This document shows positions 42,161 to 50,990 of a stretch of 64,000 nt of DNA, in pieces; within the stretch, counting starts at the first letter, position 1; each line of letters begins with the position of its first letter. The notes under the pieces are model-generated. The model made no database searches. It saw only the letters and a list, made by a program, of their open reading frames with translations, and was not told where the DNA came from. This DNA is from Chloroflexota bacterium (GTDB lineage Bacteria; Chloroflexota; UBA11872): positions 16,341-80,340 of the forward strand of contig JAJDZD010000028.1 of NCBI GenBank assembly GCA_022824865.1, written 5' to 3'. The translations under genes were made by a program, and so were the position numbers.

Positions 42161-44065
42161 CTACTTCTCGTCCGCGGCCTCGAACTCGGCGTCGACCACG
42201 TCGTCGTCCGCCGCAGCCTCGTCCGCGCTCGGCGGCGCTTCGGCGCCGTCGGCCCCGGGCGCCGCCTGGTACATCTGCTCGCCCAGCTTCTGGGCCGCCG
42301 TCTGCAGCACGGCCACCGCGCTGCGGATCGCCTCCAGGTCCTCGCCCTCCAGCGCCGAGCGCACGTCGGCGATGGCCCGCTCGGCCGCCTGCCGGTCGTC
42401 CGCTTCGATCTTGTCGCCGTTCTCGCTGATCAGGCGCTCGGTCTGGTACGCCAGGCTGTCCGCGTTGTTGCGCAGCTCGGCCTCCTCCAGCTGCCGGCGG
42501 TCCTCGGCGGCATGCTGTTCGGCCTCCTGCACCAGCGCGTCCACCTGCTCGTCCGACAGGTTCGTGCTGGCCGTGATCGTGATGCGCTGCTCCTTGGCCG
42601 TCGCCAGGTCCTTCGCCGAGACGTTCACGATGCCGTTCGCGTCGATGTCGAAGGTCACCTCGATCTGCGGCACGCCGCGCGGCGCCGACGGGATGCCTTC
42701 CAGCCGGAACCGGCCCAGCGTCGTGTTGTCCCGCGCCATCGGGCGCTCGCCCTGCAGCACGTGAATGTCCACCGCCGTCTGTCCGTCGTCGGCCGTCGAG
42801 AAGATCTCCGACTTGCTGGTCGGAATCGTCGTATTGCGCGGAATCAGCGCGGTCAGCACGCCGCCCAGCGTCTCCACGCCCAGCGACAGCGGAGTCACGT
42901 CCAGCAACACCACGTCTTCGACCTCGCCCGCCAGCACGCCTCCCTGGATGGCGGCGCCGATCGCCACCACCTCGTCCGGGTTGACGCCCTGGTTGGGCTC
43001 CTTGCCGGTCAGCTCCCGCACCAGCGCCTGCACCGCCGGCATGCGCGTCGAACCGCCCACCAGCACCACTTCATTTATCTCGGAGGCCCGGATGCCGGCA
43101 TCGCCCAGCGCCCGGCGGAACGGATCCACGCAGCGCTGCGTCAGGTCCTGCGTCAGCCGCTCGAACTCCGCCCGCGTCAGCGCCACGTCCAGGTGCTTGG
43201 GACCCGTCTGGTCCGCCGTGATGAACGGCAGGCTGATCTGCGCCTGCGGCACCGACGACAGCTCCTGCTTGGCCTTCTCCGAGGCCTCGATCAGCCGCTG
43301 CAGCGCCTGGGGATCCTTGCGCAGATCGATCCCCTCGGCCCGCAGGAAGTCGTCGGCCACGTGGTCCACCACCCGCCTGTCGTAGTCGTCGCCGCCCAGG
43401 TGGGTGTCGCCGTTGGTGGCCTTGACCTCGAACACCCCGTCGCCCACCTCCAGGATGGTCACGTCGAAGGTGCCGCCGCCCAGGTCCCACACCAGGATCG
43501 TCTCGGCTCCGCGCTTGTCCAGCCCGTAGGCCAGCGCCGCCGCCGTCGGCTCGTTGATGATCCGCCGCACGTTCAGGCCGGCAATCTCGCCGGCGTTGCG
43601 CGTCGACTGCCGCTGCGAGTCGTTGAAATAGGCCGGCACGGTGATCACCGCGTCGCTCACGTCCTCGCCCAGGTACTTCTCCGCGTCCGCCTTCAGCTTC
43701 TGCAGCACCACCGCCGAGATCTCTTCGGGTGTCACCTCGCGGCCGCTCTCCGGGATCTTGATCAGCACTTCGCCCGCGCGGCCCTCGGTCACGTCGAACG
43801 TCACCGCGGCGGACTCGTCCGCGACCTCCGTCAGCCGTCGGCCGACGAAGCGCTTGGAGGAATTGATCGTGTTCTTGGGATTCATCACCGCCTGCCGCCG
43901 GGCCAGTTGCCCGACCAGCCGCTGCCCGCCCCCGGCATACGCCACCACCGACGGCGTCAGGCGGCTGCCCTCGGAGTTCGTGACCACGTTCGGGTCGCCG
44001 CCCTCCATCACGGCAACGACCGAGTTCGTCGTCCCCAGGTCAATCCCAATGATCTTGCTCGCCAT
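42161..44065 (-). CDS. dnaK: Chaperone DnaK (Hsp70)
   Basis: ATP-driven Hsp70 chaperone. The 634-residue protein begins [19 protein letters not shown], has the phosphate motif [11 protein letters not shown] (about 195), the adenosine motif [16 protein letters not shown], the interdomain linker [12 protein letters not shown], the substrate-binding beta sandwich and lid, and an acidic tail ending [12 protein letters not shown]. Length and motifs are standard. It is the second gene of the HspR operon, 10 nt after lon, so Hsp70 and Lon would be induced together. Confidence 0.98.
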   Translation of the reverse strand: MASKIIGIDLGTTNSVVAVMEGGDPNVVTNSEGSRLTPSVVAYAGGGQRLVGQLARRQAVMNPKNTINSSKRFVGRRLTEVADESAAVTFDVTEGRAGEVLIKIPESGREVTPEEISAVVLQKLKADAEKYLGEDVSDAVITVPAYFNDSQRQSTRNAGEIAGLNVRRIINEPTAAALAYGLDKRGAETILVWDLGGGTFDVTILEVGDGVFEVKATNGDTHLGGDDYDRRVVDHVADDFLRAEGIDLRKDPQALQRLIEASEKAKQELSSVPQAQISLPFITADQTGPKHLDVALTRAEFERLTQDLTQRCVDPFRRALGDAGIRASEINEVVLVGGSTRMPAVQALVRELTGKEPNQGVNPDEVVAIGAAIQGGVLAGEVEDVVLLDVTPLSLGVETLGGVLTALIPRNTTIPTSKSEIFSTADDGQTAVDIHVLQGERPMARDNTTLGRFRLEGIPSAPRGVPQIEVTFDIDANGIVNVSAKDLATAKEQRITITASTNLSDEQVDALVQEAEQHAAEDRRQLEEAELRNNADSLAYQTERLISENGDKIEADDRQAAERAIADVRSALEGEDLEAIRSAVAVLQTAAQKLGEQMYQAAPGADGAEAPPSADEAAADDDVVDAEFEAADEK

Positions 44066-44075
44066 CTGCTGCCTC

Positions 44076-46526
44076 CTAGGCCGATCCGGACGCGGCCGCC
44101 GGTCCCTTGTGATCCGGCGCCGCGGATTCGTTCATCAATACGGTCGAAAGCACGCTGTCCATGTCCTTCACCCACACAAAGCGCATCTGCTTGCGCACCC
44201 GCGCGGGGATGTCGTCCAGGTCCGGCCGGTTTTCCTCCGGCGCGATCACCGTGTGCAGGCCGGCCCGATGCGCGGCCAGCACCTTCTCCTTCAGTCCGCC
44301 GATCGGCAACACCCGCCCCCGCAGGGTGACTTCACCGGTCATCGCGATCTCGCGCCGCACCCGGCGGCCCGTCATAGCCGAGATGATTGCCGCGCCCATC
44401 GTGATCCCGGCCGACGGCCCGTCCTTCGGCACCCCGCCGGCCGGCACGTGCACGTGCAGATCTCGCTCGGTGAACAGTCCGGGATCCACGCCCAGCACGC
44501 CCGTGCGCGCTCGCGCGTACGACAGCGCGGCCCGCGCCGACTCGCTCATCACGTCGCCCAGCTGTCCGGTCAGGCGCACCTTGCCGGCGCCCGCGATCCA
44601 GGCGGCTTCCACGTCCAGCACCTCGCCCCCGACGGGCGTCACCGCCAAGCCGGTCGCCACGCCCACTTCCGGCGTCCGCGACTCGTCCTCCGGCAGGAAT
44701 TTCGCCGGACCCAGCGCGCTGCGCACCCGCCGCGGCGTCACCCGCGCGGCGGTGCGATGGTTGGCGGCGATCCGCCGCGCCAGCTTGCGGCACACCGCCG
44801 CCAACTCCCGCTCCAGGTTGCGCACGCCCGCCTCGCGTGTGTAGTGCCGGATCACCTCCCGCACCGCCCGATCCGTAAACGTCACCCCGGCCTTCCGCAG
44901 CCCGTGGTTCCGAATCTGTCGCGGCAGCAGGAATCCCTGCGCGATATGCACCTTCTCGTCCTCGGTGTAGCCGCTCAGCTCGATGACCTCCATGCGGTCC
45001 CGCAGCACCGCCGGAATGTCCTCGGCCGAATTCGCGGTCGTCACGAACAGCACCCGCGACAGGTCGAACGGCACCTCCAGGTAGTGATCCGAAAAGCTGT
45101 GGTTGTACTCCGGATCCAGCACCTCCAGCAGGGCCGACGACGGGTCGCCCCGGAAGTCGCGGCCGATTTTGTCGATCTCGTCCAGCAGCATCACCGGGTT
45201 GCGTGAGCCCGCCCGCCGCAGCGCCTGGATAATCCGTCCCGGCAGCGCCCCCACGTAGGTGCGCCTGTGCCCGCGGATCTCGGCTTCGTCGCGCACCCCG
45301 CCCAGCGAAATGCGCACGAACTCGCGGCCCAGCGCCCGCGCGATCGAGCGGCCCAGGCTGGTCTTGCCCACGCCCGGCGGTCCGACGAAGCAGACGATCG
45401 GCGTGCGGAACTTCGTTGAAATCGCCCGCACCGCCAGGAATTCCAGCACCCGCTCCTTGGGCTTCTCCAGCCCGTAATGGTCGCGGTCCAGCACCCGCCG
45501 CGCCCGCGCCAGGCTCTGGTGATCGCGCGTCTCGTGCGCCCACGGCAGCGTCAGCAGCCAGTCCAGGTAGCCGCGGATTACCCCCACCTCCGGCGAGGTC
45601 GGCGGCGTGGCGTCAAGCCGTGAAATCTCCTGGCGGGCCTTCGTCGCCACCTCCTTCGGCAGGTCCGAGACGTCCACCCGCTCGCTCAGGTCCTGTGCGT
45701 CATCCGTCTGCGGCGTGGAAATGCCCAACTCGCGCTGGATCGCGCGCAGTTGCTCCCGCAGGTAGTAATCGCGCTGCACCTTCTCGATGCCGTCCTGGAT
45801 CTCACCCTGGATCTTGTTGCGAATGTTCAGGATCTCGACCTGCTTCGCCAGGTAGCGCGCCACGAAGCGCAGCCGCTCGGTCAGGTCCAGCGTCTCCAGC
45901 ACCGTCTGCCGCTCGTGCGGCGACATGTCGGAGGAAAACGCCACGTAGTCCGCCAGCCAGCCGGGATCGGCGGCGCGCCGGGTCATGGCCACCGTCTCGG
46001 GGGCGAACATGTTCGTCTCTTCCGCCACTCCCTCCACGTGCGCCACCACCACGCGCCGCAGCGCCTCCAGCTCCAGCGACGGCGTGTACCGCACGCTCAA
46101 CGGCGTCACCCTGGCCTCGAAGTGCTCCCCGACGGGTTCAATGTCGTCCACGGACGCCCGGTACTGGCCTTCCAGCAGCACCTGCACGCCGCCGTCCGGC
46201 ATGCGCAGCCGGCGAATCACCTTGGCCGCCGTGCCCACCGAGCACAGGTGCTGCGGATCCACCGTCTTGCGCGCCCGGCGCTGCGTCACCACCACCACCA
46301 GGTCGCCGTTCTCGGCCGCCGCCGCCAGCGCATCCACCGAGACCGCCCGGCTGGCATGCAGCGGCATCGTCAGCTCCGGGTACGCCACCCAGTCCGGCAG
46401 CGGCACCAGCGGCAGACGCGTCGATTCGGGTTGCACCGAAACCACCGTGCGCCGCGGCGCCGCCTGTCCGCTCGCGCGGCCCTCGGCGCCGTCGGTATCG
46501 GCTTCGGAATGCACTGATCCAACCAT
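44076..46526 (-). CDS. lon: ATP-dependent protease Lon
   Basis: Lon degrades misfolded and some regulatory proteins. With the ATG at 46526 the protein has 816 residues: N-terminal substrate domain (about 35-300), AAA+ with [15 protein letters not shown] and Walker [12 protein letters not shown], and the C-terminal protease domain with catalytic Ser in [10 protein letters not shown] (about 705) and Lys in [11 protein letters not shown] (about 748). An in-frame TTG at 46565 coincides with the -35 hexamer of the predicted promoter, so it is not the start. First gene of lon-dnaK-grpE-dnaJ-hspR-clpC. Confidence 0.96.
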   Translation of the reverse strand: MVGSVHSEADTDGAEGRASGQAAPRRTVVSVQPESTRLPLVPLPDWVAYPELTMPLHASRAVSVDALAAAAENGDLVVVVTQRRARKTVDPQHLCSVGTAAKVIRRLRMPDGGVQVLLEGQYRASVDDIEPVGEHFEARVTPLSVRYTPSLELEALRRVVVAHVEGVAEETNMFAPETVAMTRRAADPGWLADYVAFSSDMSPHERQTVLETLDLTERLRFVARYLAKQVEILNIRNKIQGEIQDGIEKVQRDYYLREQLRAIQRELGISTPQTDDAQDLSERVDVSDLPKEVATKARQEISRLDATPPTSPEVGVIRGYLDWLLTLPWAHETRDHQSLARARRVLDRDHYGLEKPKERVLEFLAVRAISTKFRTPIVCFVGPPGVGKTSLGRSIARALGREFVRISLGGVRDEAEIRGHRRTYVGALPGRIIQALRRAGSRNPVMLLDEIDKIGRDFRGDPSSALLEVLDPEYNHSFSDHYLEVPFDLSRVLFVTTANSAEDIPAVLRDRMEVIELSGYTEDEKVHIAQGFLLPRQIRNHGLRKAGVTFTDRAVREVIRHYTREAGVRNLERELAAVCRKLARRIAANHRTAARVTPRRVRSALGPAKFLPEDESRTPEVGVATGLAVTPVGGEVLDVEAAWIAGAGKVRLTGQLGDVMSESARAALSYARARTGVLGVDPGLFTERDLHVHVPAGGVPKDGPSAGITMGAAIISAMTGRRVRREIAMTGEVTLRGRVLPIGGLKEKVLAAHRAGLHTVIAPEENRPDLDDIPARVRKQMRFVWVKDMDSVLSTVLMNESAAPDHKGPAAASGSA

Positions 46527-46536
46527 GTCACCAGCG

Positions 46537-46565
46537 ATCGTAGATATTGAGCGAGTCACTGTCAA
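46537..46565 (-). promoter_or_regulatory. Sigma-70-type promoter of the lon-dnaK-hspR-clpC operon
   Basis: Minus strand: a perfect -35 TTGACA (46565-46560), a 17-bp spacer and TACGAT (46542-46537, 4 of 6 matches to TATAAT). Transcription would start near 46530, only 4-5 nt before the lon ATG at 46526, so the message would be nearly leaderless. The spacer carries the HAIR-like operator. Confidence 0.65.
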
Positions 46566-46566
46566 G
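46546..46566 (-). promoter_or_regulatory. HAIR-like HspR operator
   Basis: The known HspR box is CTTGAGT-N7-ACTCAAG. Here the minus strand reads CTTGA at 46566-46562 and TCAAT at 46550-46546, with exactly the 11-nt separation of the box's outer half-sites; 10 of 14 consensus positions match. It overlaps the -35 hexamer and spacer, where a bound repressor would block RNA polymerase. A second perfect dyad, AAGTAATCTTACTT (46564-46577), lies immediately upstream and overlaps the -35 edge. Confidence 0.6.
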
Positions 46567-46639
46567 TAATCTTACTTAGTTCCAGTCAGTATCATCTCGG
46601 CGCCCACCCATATCTAGACCTCGCAACCGTCTCGCTACT

Positions 46640-46813
46640 GGAGACCTTTGCAAAACGCCCCGCGCCCTCAAGTATGGGGCGGCTCTTGCTCCCTCTCCCC
46701 GTGGGAGAGGGTCTTCCGGGCAACCACGCCCGAGTTACGCAACATTCTCTCCTGGGGGAGAGGGTTGGAGTGAGGGGTCTTCCTCGCAAACGACCCCGGG
46801 TCGCGCAAAGGTC
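46640..46813. repeat. MITE-like interspersed element, copy 1
   Basis: About 174 bp starting GGAGACCTTTGCAAAAC (46640) and ending GCGCAAAGGTC (near 46813), an imperfect terminal inverted repeat. The interior has the palindromic CCCTCTCCCC...GGGAGAGGG and GGTCTTCCGGGCAACCAC. The flanks carry TCGCTAC on both sides (46632-46638 and 46812-46818), a possible target duplication. No coding capacity. It fills most of the gap between lon and the DUF2851 gene. Confidence 0.7.
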
Positions 46814-46837
46814 GCTACCGGCGGCCCCGGCGCCGCG

Positions 46838-48223
46838 CTATTCGCCGACGCCCGCACCCGCTGGAATCGCCGCAGCCGCGTTCGCCGCGGGGCACTCGTC
46901 GCACCGCTTCGCCCGGCACCAGCGGCGGTAGATTCGCAGCAGCCCCTGCTGGGCCAGGGCCGACCCCAGCCCCCGCCGCTCCAGCCGCAGCGTGTCGGCC
47001 ATGTAGCGCGTGTGCCGGTTCCAGCCCACCGCTCCCAGGTTGGCCAGCACCGCGCCCGCCGCCTCCACCAACTCCGGCCGCTTTGTCCAGCCGCCCAGCG
47101 CCGCCGTGAACGGCAGCACCGCATTCACCAGCAGCTCCTGGCTGCGCCCGCGCCCGATCAGCGCCGGCAGCGGTCGCGCCGCCGGCCGCCCCACGTCCAG
47201 GTGCCGCGCCCAGAAGTCCTCCGGCCCAACCCGCACCTCGAACCACCCCACCAGGTCTCGTCCCCGCCCGGCGGCGTTCGCGGCCAGCACCTGTCCCGCC
47301 ACTCGCTCCGCCAGCGAACGCCGCGCCAGCGGCGCCGTGCTCAGCAGCCTGGCCGCCCCTGCCAGCCGCCGCGCCGGCCGGTTGTGCGGTCGCACCGCCG
47401 CCAGCGTCCAGTCGTCCACCGCCGGCGCCGCCCGCGGCGCCGTGCCCGCCCAGGCTTCCTCGAGCATCACCACATGCGGATGTTCCGCGTGTTGCCCTCG
47501 CTGGCTCGGCAGCAACCCCGCCGCCCCCAGCAACTCCGCCTCCACGCGCATCCGCCGCTCACCCAGCGACGTTCCGGCCAGCGCGCCCAGCAGCTCGATC
47601 GGCGCCGCCTCGGCCACCGCCGCGAACTGCCGCGTGTTGGCGCTGTACCCCAGCGCCCGCATCACCGCCCGGTACAGCGCCTGGTCCGCGCCCAGCGCCT
47701 CGATGTCGCTCTCCAGCACCGCCGCCCGCTCCGCGTGCTGCTTGGCGCCCTCCGTTCGAATCGCCCCTCGCACCTCGGCTCCGTCCGCCGGCCGAGCTCC
47801 TCCGTTCCAACACGGCCACCCGGCCGTCTTCGTTCGCTGTCCGCCTCGCGCTCGCCCACCGGCCAGCGCCCGCGGCGCCAGGATGTACGGCGGACGCCCG
47901 GAACCGCCGCGCGCCGCCGTCCACACCAGGTGCAACAGCTCACCGGCGTAGCGCGCGTCCCCGTCGTGCCCATGCCGCTCCCAGGACGCCTCGTGCAGGT
48001 GCGCCTCCACGTCCACCAGCCGCGCCGGTCCGCCGTCAATACTGACGATCGCGTCCTGCAGGTCCGGTCCCGCCAGCCCCGTGCGGCGGCCCGGGTACAC
48101 CACCTCGATTGAACGCCCCAGCGAATCGCGCATGGGGCCAACCCGCGACGCGGCATCCAGCCACATCTGCACCAGCGCGGCCTCGGAATCCGGCCGCAGC
48201 GGCGCGCCGCCCCTGCTGGCCAT
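46838..48223 (-). CDS. DUF2851 family protein
   Basis: The 461-residue protein (ATG 48223, MASRGGAPLRPDSEAAL; a TTG six codons earlier is possible) matches the DUF2851 family, known mainly from Chloroflexota and Bacteroidetes and of unknown function. Visible hallmarks are VVYPGRRTGLAGPDLQDAIV near the N terminus, VDVEAHLHEASWERHGH with possible nuclease-like acidic and His residues, and a C-terminal IYRRWCRAKRCDECP cluster of three cysteines. Divergent from the aro operon. Confidence 0.75.
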   Translation of the reverse strand: MASRGGAPLRPDSEAALVQMWLDAASRVGPMRDSLGRSIEVVYPGRRTGLAGPDLQDAIVSIDGGPARLVDVEAHLHEASWERHGHDGDARYAGELLHLVWTAARGGSGRPPYILAPRALAGGRARGGQRTKTAGWPCWNGGARPADGAEVRGAIRTEGAKQHAERAAVLESDIEALGADQALYRAVMRALGYSANTRQFAAVAEAAPIELLGALAGTSLGERRMRVEAELLGAAGLLPSQRGQHAEHPHVVMLEEAWAGTAPRAAPAVDDWTLAAVRPHNRPARRLAGAARLLSTAPLARRSLAERVAGQVLAANAAGRGRDLVGWFEVRVGPEDFWARHLDVGRPAARPLPALIGRGRSQELLVNAVLPFTAALGGWTKRPELVEAAGAVLANLGAVGWNRHTRYMADTLRLERRGLGSALAQQGLLRIYRRWCRAKRCDECPAANAAAAIPAGAGVGE

Positions 48224-48353
48224 GCGCGTCAACGATCGCAACCCGAACTGCGCCCCGCTCGCCCTGTCTTCACAACTCTACTCAACCGTAGCCTATTGAC
48301 GCCCGCCCCAACCTCGCGCACACTCTCCGCGAACTCTTGGACTACGAGTACGC

Positions 48354-48434
48354 ATGACCCACGGTCACGCCCCCGCTTGCGGCACCTATTTTGCGTTTCC
48401 AGCGCCGGCGCAGCCGGGTCGTACGCTTATGTAA
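48354..48434 (+). CDS. Putative leader peptide of the aro operon (26 aa, Tyr-Phe-Ala-Phe)
   Basis: A 26-codon ORF, too short for usual gene calling, runs from ATG 48354 to TAA 48432-48434. Codons 12, 13 and 15 are Tyr, Phe and Phe (TAT TTT GCG TTT, 48387-48398). It sits upstream of a strong terminator and of aroF, the gene for the first step toward Phe and Tyr. The ribosome site is weak (GAG about 6 nt before ATG). A possible promoter is TTGACG (48296-48301) with a poor -10 (CACACT) 17 bp on. Function as an attenuator peptide is inferred. Confidence 0.6.
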   Translation: MTHGHAPACGTYFAFPAPAQPGRTLM

Positions 48435-48446
48435 ACCAACGACCCG
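48415..48446 (+). promoter_or_regulatory. Leader hairpin overlapping the aro leader peptide
   Basis: CGGGTCGT (48415-48422) is perfectly complementary to ACGACCCG (48439-48446), and just outside it GCCGGCG (48404-48410) pairs with CGCCGGC (48451-48457). The upstream arms lie within the leader-peptide codons, starting about 6 nt after the Tyr-Phe-Ala-Phe codons, so a ribosome stalled there would cover this arm and open the hairpin. The far arm abuts the terminator stem. I did not find a convincing antiterminator pairing. Confidence 0.55.
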
Positions 48447-48457
48447 CAGACGCCGGC

Positions 48458-48484
48458 AGCAGAGGCCCCCGCCTCTGCTTTTTT
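48458..48484 (+). terminator. Strong intrinsic terminator before aroF (attenuator)
   Basis: AGCAGAGGC (48458-48466), loop CCCC, GCCTCTGCT (48471-48479) make a perfect 9-bp GC-rich stem followed by six T residues (48479-48484). No plus-strand gene precedes it except the 26-codon leader ORF, and aroF starts 50 nt downstream. A terminator in this place has no gene to end, so it most likely attenuates the aro operon. Confidence 0.85.
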
Positions 48485-48533
48485 GTTTCTCCGACCACCC
48501 GCCCCGCCACCGTCCCCAGCAGGAGCCCGCCCG

Positions 48534-49565
48534 ATGATCATCGTGATGAAGAACAGCGCCGGCCAGGCGGCCCTGGACGCGGTCGAATCCCGCGTCCATG
48601 CCGAGGGCCTGGAAACCCGCGTCCTGCCCGGCGAGCACAAGACCGTGATCGCCGTCATCGGCACCCGCCCGCCCGAGCTGCTCCAGCAGCTCGAGCGCAT
48701 GCCCCACGTCGAGGCCACCATCCCCATCAGCGAGCCCTTCAAGCTCGCCGCCCGCACCGACAGCCGCGAACGCTCCGTCATCCAGGTCGGCGACGTCGAG
48801 ATCGGCAACGGCTCGGTCACCGTCATGGCCGGCCCCTGCACCGTCGAGAGCCCCGAACAAATGGGCGCCACCGCCCAACACGTCGCCGCCGCCGGCGCCC
48901 AGCTGCTGCGCGGCGGCGCCTACAAGCCGCGCAGTTCCCCCTACAGCTTCCAGGGCATGGGCATCCCGGGCCTGCAACTCCTGGCCGAAGCCCGCGAAGC
49001 CACCGGCCTCCCCGTCATCACCGAGGTCCTCGACCCCCGCCAGGTCGAGTTCGTCGTCGACTACGCCGATGTCCTGCAGGTCGGCACCCGCAACGCCCAG
49101 AACTACCCGCTGCTCTGCGAGGTCGGCGGCTGCGAGAAACCCGTCCTGCTCAAGCGCGGCATGGGCAACACCATCGACGAGTGGCTCATGTGCGCCGAGT
49201 ACATCATGGCCGCCGGCAACCCCAACGTCATGCTCTGCGAGCGCGGCATCCGCACCTTCGAAACCTCCTCCCGCTTCACCCTCGACCTCAACGCCATCCC
49301 CCTCCTGCGCCGCCGCACCCACCTGCCCATCGTCGTCGACCCCTCGCAGGGCACCGGCCACTGGTACATGGTCCACTCCATGGCCCTGGCCTCCGTCGCG
49401 GCCGGCGCCGACGGCATCATCGTCGAGGTCCATCCCGAGCCCGAGTCGGCCCTGATCGACGGCCAGCAAAGCCTCAGCTTCAACCACTTCAGCGACCTCA
49501 TGGCCCAGCTGGAACCCATGGCCGCCGCCCTCGGGCGGCCCGTCGGCTCCCCGGTCGGCGCGTGA
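48534..49565 (+). CDS. aroF: 3-deoxy-7-phosphoheptulonate synthase (DAHP synthase, type I-beta)
   Basis: Condenses PEP and erythrose 4-phosphate, the first step of the shikimate pathway. The start at ATG 48534 (MIIVMKNSAGQAAL) follows an AGGAG site by 9 nt. The 343-residue protein has an N-terminal ferredoxin-like regulatory domain (1-70), which in the Thermotoga enzyme mediates feedback inhibition by Tyr and Phe, then the TIM barrel with VMAGPCTVES, RGGAYKPRSSPYSFQG, VGTRNAQNY, LLKRGMGNT and VVDPSQGTGH with metal-binding Cys, His and Asp/Glu. First gene of aroF-A-E-C-K-B. Confidence 0.95.
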   Translation: MIIVMKNSAGQAALDAVESRVHAEGLETRVLPGEHKTVIAVIGTRPPELLQQLERMPHVEATIPISEPFKLAARTDSRERSVIQVGDVEIGNGSVTVMAGPCTVESPEQMGATAQHVAAAGAQLLRGGAYKPRSSPYSFQGMGIPGLQLLAEAREATGLPVITEVLDPRQVEFVVDYADVLQVGTRNAQNYPLLCEVGGCEKPVLLKRGMGNTIDEWLMCAEYIMAAGNPNVMLCERGIRTFETSSRFTLDLNAIPLLRRRTHLPIVVDPSQGTGHWYMVHSMALASVAAGADGIIVEVHPEPESALIDGQQSLSFNHFSDLMAQLEPMAAALGRPVGSPVGA

Positions 49566-50866
49566 TCGACGCTCCCGCCCCGTCAGGCGCCCGCGTCGTC
49601 CGGCCGGCGCGGCGTCTGCGCGGCGAGCTCACGGTCCCCGGCGACAAGTCCATCACCCACCGGGGCCTGCTGCTCGGCGCCCAGGCCGGCGGCCGAACCC
49701 GCCTGCGCAACCCCGGCCTCGGCGCCGACACCCGCGCCAGCGCCGCGCTCGTCCGGGCGCTCGGCGCCGAGGTCTCGATAGATATCGATGAACTGCGCGT
49801 CACCGGCCTGGGCCTTCACGGCCTCCGCGAACCCGCCGACGTCCTCGACTGCGGCAACAGCGGCACCACCATGCGCCTCGGCGGCGGCCTCCTCGCGGGC
49901 CGGCCCCTGCACGCCGTCCTCACCGGCGACGCCTCCCTGCGCACCCGTCCCATGGACCGCATCGTGCGCCCTCTCCGCGCCCTCGGCGCCCGCATCGACG
50001 GCCGCGCCAACGGCGCCTACGCCCCCCTGGCCATCGCCCCCGGCCGCCTGCACGGCGCCGAACTCGACATCCCCGTCGCCAGCGCCCAGGTCAAGTCCGC
50101 CGTCATCCTCGCCGCCCTCCGCGCCGACGGCCCCACCGTCCTGCGCCAGCCCGACCCTTCCCGCGACCACACCGAACGCATCCTCCGGGCCCAGGGCGCG
50201 GTGCTCCGCACCGCCGGCGGCGAGATCCGCTGCGAACCCGCCCACGACCTCCAGGCCCTCGATCTCGACGTCCCCGGCGACATCTCCTCCGCCGCCTTCT
50301 GGATCGCCGCCGCCGTACTGCACCCCGACGCCGAGATCTCCATCCGCAACGTCGGCCTCAACCCCCTCCGCACCGGCATCCTCGACGCCCTCCAATCCAT
50401 GGGCGCCGACATCGACACGCAGATCGAAACCACCGACCCCGAACCCAGCGGCACTGTCACCGCCCGCACCTCCGACTTACACGCCATTGAAGCCGGCGGC
50501 CACCTCATCCCCCGCCTCATCGACGAGGCCTCCCTCCTCGCCCTCCTCGCCACCCGCGCCCACGGCGAATCCCGCATCGCCGACGCCGCCGAGCTCCGCG
50601 TCAAGGAATCCGACCGCCTCCACACCACCGAACGCGCCCTCTCCGCCCTCGGCCTCGAGCTCGACGCCGAGTCCGACGGCTTCACCATCGCCGGCGGCGC
50701 CCGCGCCGGCGGCGGCGCCGTCGAGGCCGCCGGCGACCACCGCATCGCCATGCTCGCCGCCGTCGCCGCCGTCAGCGGCACCGGCCCCGTCACCATCCGC
50801 GGCGCCCAGGCCGTCGACGTCTCCTATCCCACCTTCTGGGACGACCTCGCCCGCCTCTCCGAATGA
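49562..50866 (+). CDS. aroA: 3-phosphoshikimate 1-carboxyvinyltransferase (EPSP synthase)
   Basis: Transfers enolpyruvyl from PEP to shikimate 3-phosphate. The GTG at 49562 overlaps the aroF stop (GTGA) by 4 nt. The 434-residue protein has GDKSITHRGLLLGA (PEP/S3P lysine), LDCGNSGTTMRL with Gly where glyphosate-tolerant CP4-type enzymes have Ala, SAQVKSAVILA, AELRVKESDRL and GDHRIAMLAAVAA. The two inverse alpha/beta domains are complete. Length is normal. Confidence 0.96.
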   Translation: MIDAPAPSGARVVRPARRLRGELTVPGDKSITHRGLLLGAQAGGRTRLRNPGLGADTRASAALVRALGAEVSIDIDELRVTGLGLHGLREPADVLDCGNSGTTMRLGGGLLAGRPLHAVLTGDASLRTRPMDRIVRPLRALGARIDGRANGAYAPLAIAPGRLHGAELDIPVASAQVKSAVILAALRADGPTVLRQPDPSRDHTERILRAQGAVLRTAGGEIRCEPAHDLQALDLDVPGDISSAAFWIAAAVLHPDAEISIRNVGLNPLRTGILDALQSMGADIDTQIETTDPEPSGTVTARTSDLHAIEAGGHLIPRLIDEASLLALLATRAHGESRIADAAELRVKESDRLHTTERALSALGLELDAESDGFTIAGGARAGGGAVEAAGDHRIAMLAAVAAVSGTGPVTIRGAQAVDVSYPTFWDDLARLSE

Positions 50867-50871
50867 GCGAA

Positions 50872-50990
50872 CTCTGCATAACCCCGCCTCGACCTCGAAA
50901 CAGGGGCCGCTCTTGCTCCCTCTCCCTCTGGGAGAGGGTTGGGGTGAGGGTCTTCCGGGCACCCCTCCCCGCGGTTACGCCAAGGTCTCA
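50872..50990. repeat. MITE-like interspersed element, copy 2 (decayed, inside the aro operon)
   Basis: Begins CTCTGCATAACCCC just after the aroA stop and ends GGTTACGCCAAGGTCTC at the aroE start; the interior has CTCTTGCTCCCTCTCCCTCTGGGAGAGGGTT and GGGTCTTCCGGGCA like copies 1 and 4. The right terminus supplies AAGG about 7 nt before the aroE GTG, which could serve as its ribosome site. Termini are more decayed than in copy 4. Confidence 0.65.

Noticed and set aside
40631..44329. Very long plus-strand open frame (over 1200 codons) across dnaJ, grpE and dnaK
   Set aside because: It is antisense to well-identified chaperone genes; high-GC codon bias keeps the opposite strand free of stops. Its product is Arg/His/Leu-rich with no domain.
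46527..46565. TTG start for lon 13 codons upstream of the ATG
   Set aside because: The TTG is the -35 hexamer of the best promoter, so it would not be transcribed.
48342..49487. Long minus-strand open frame across aroF
   Set aside because: Antisense to a gene with full DAHP synthase motifs; the product is Gly/Ala/Asp-rich low complexity.
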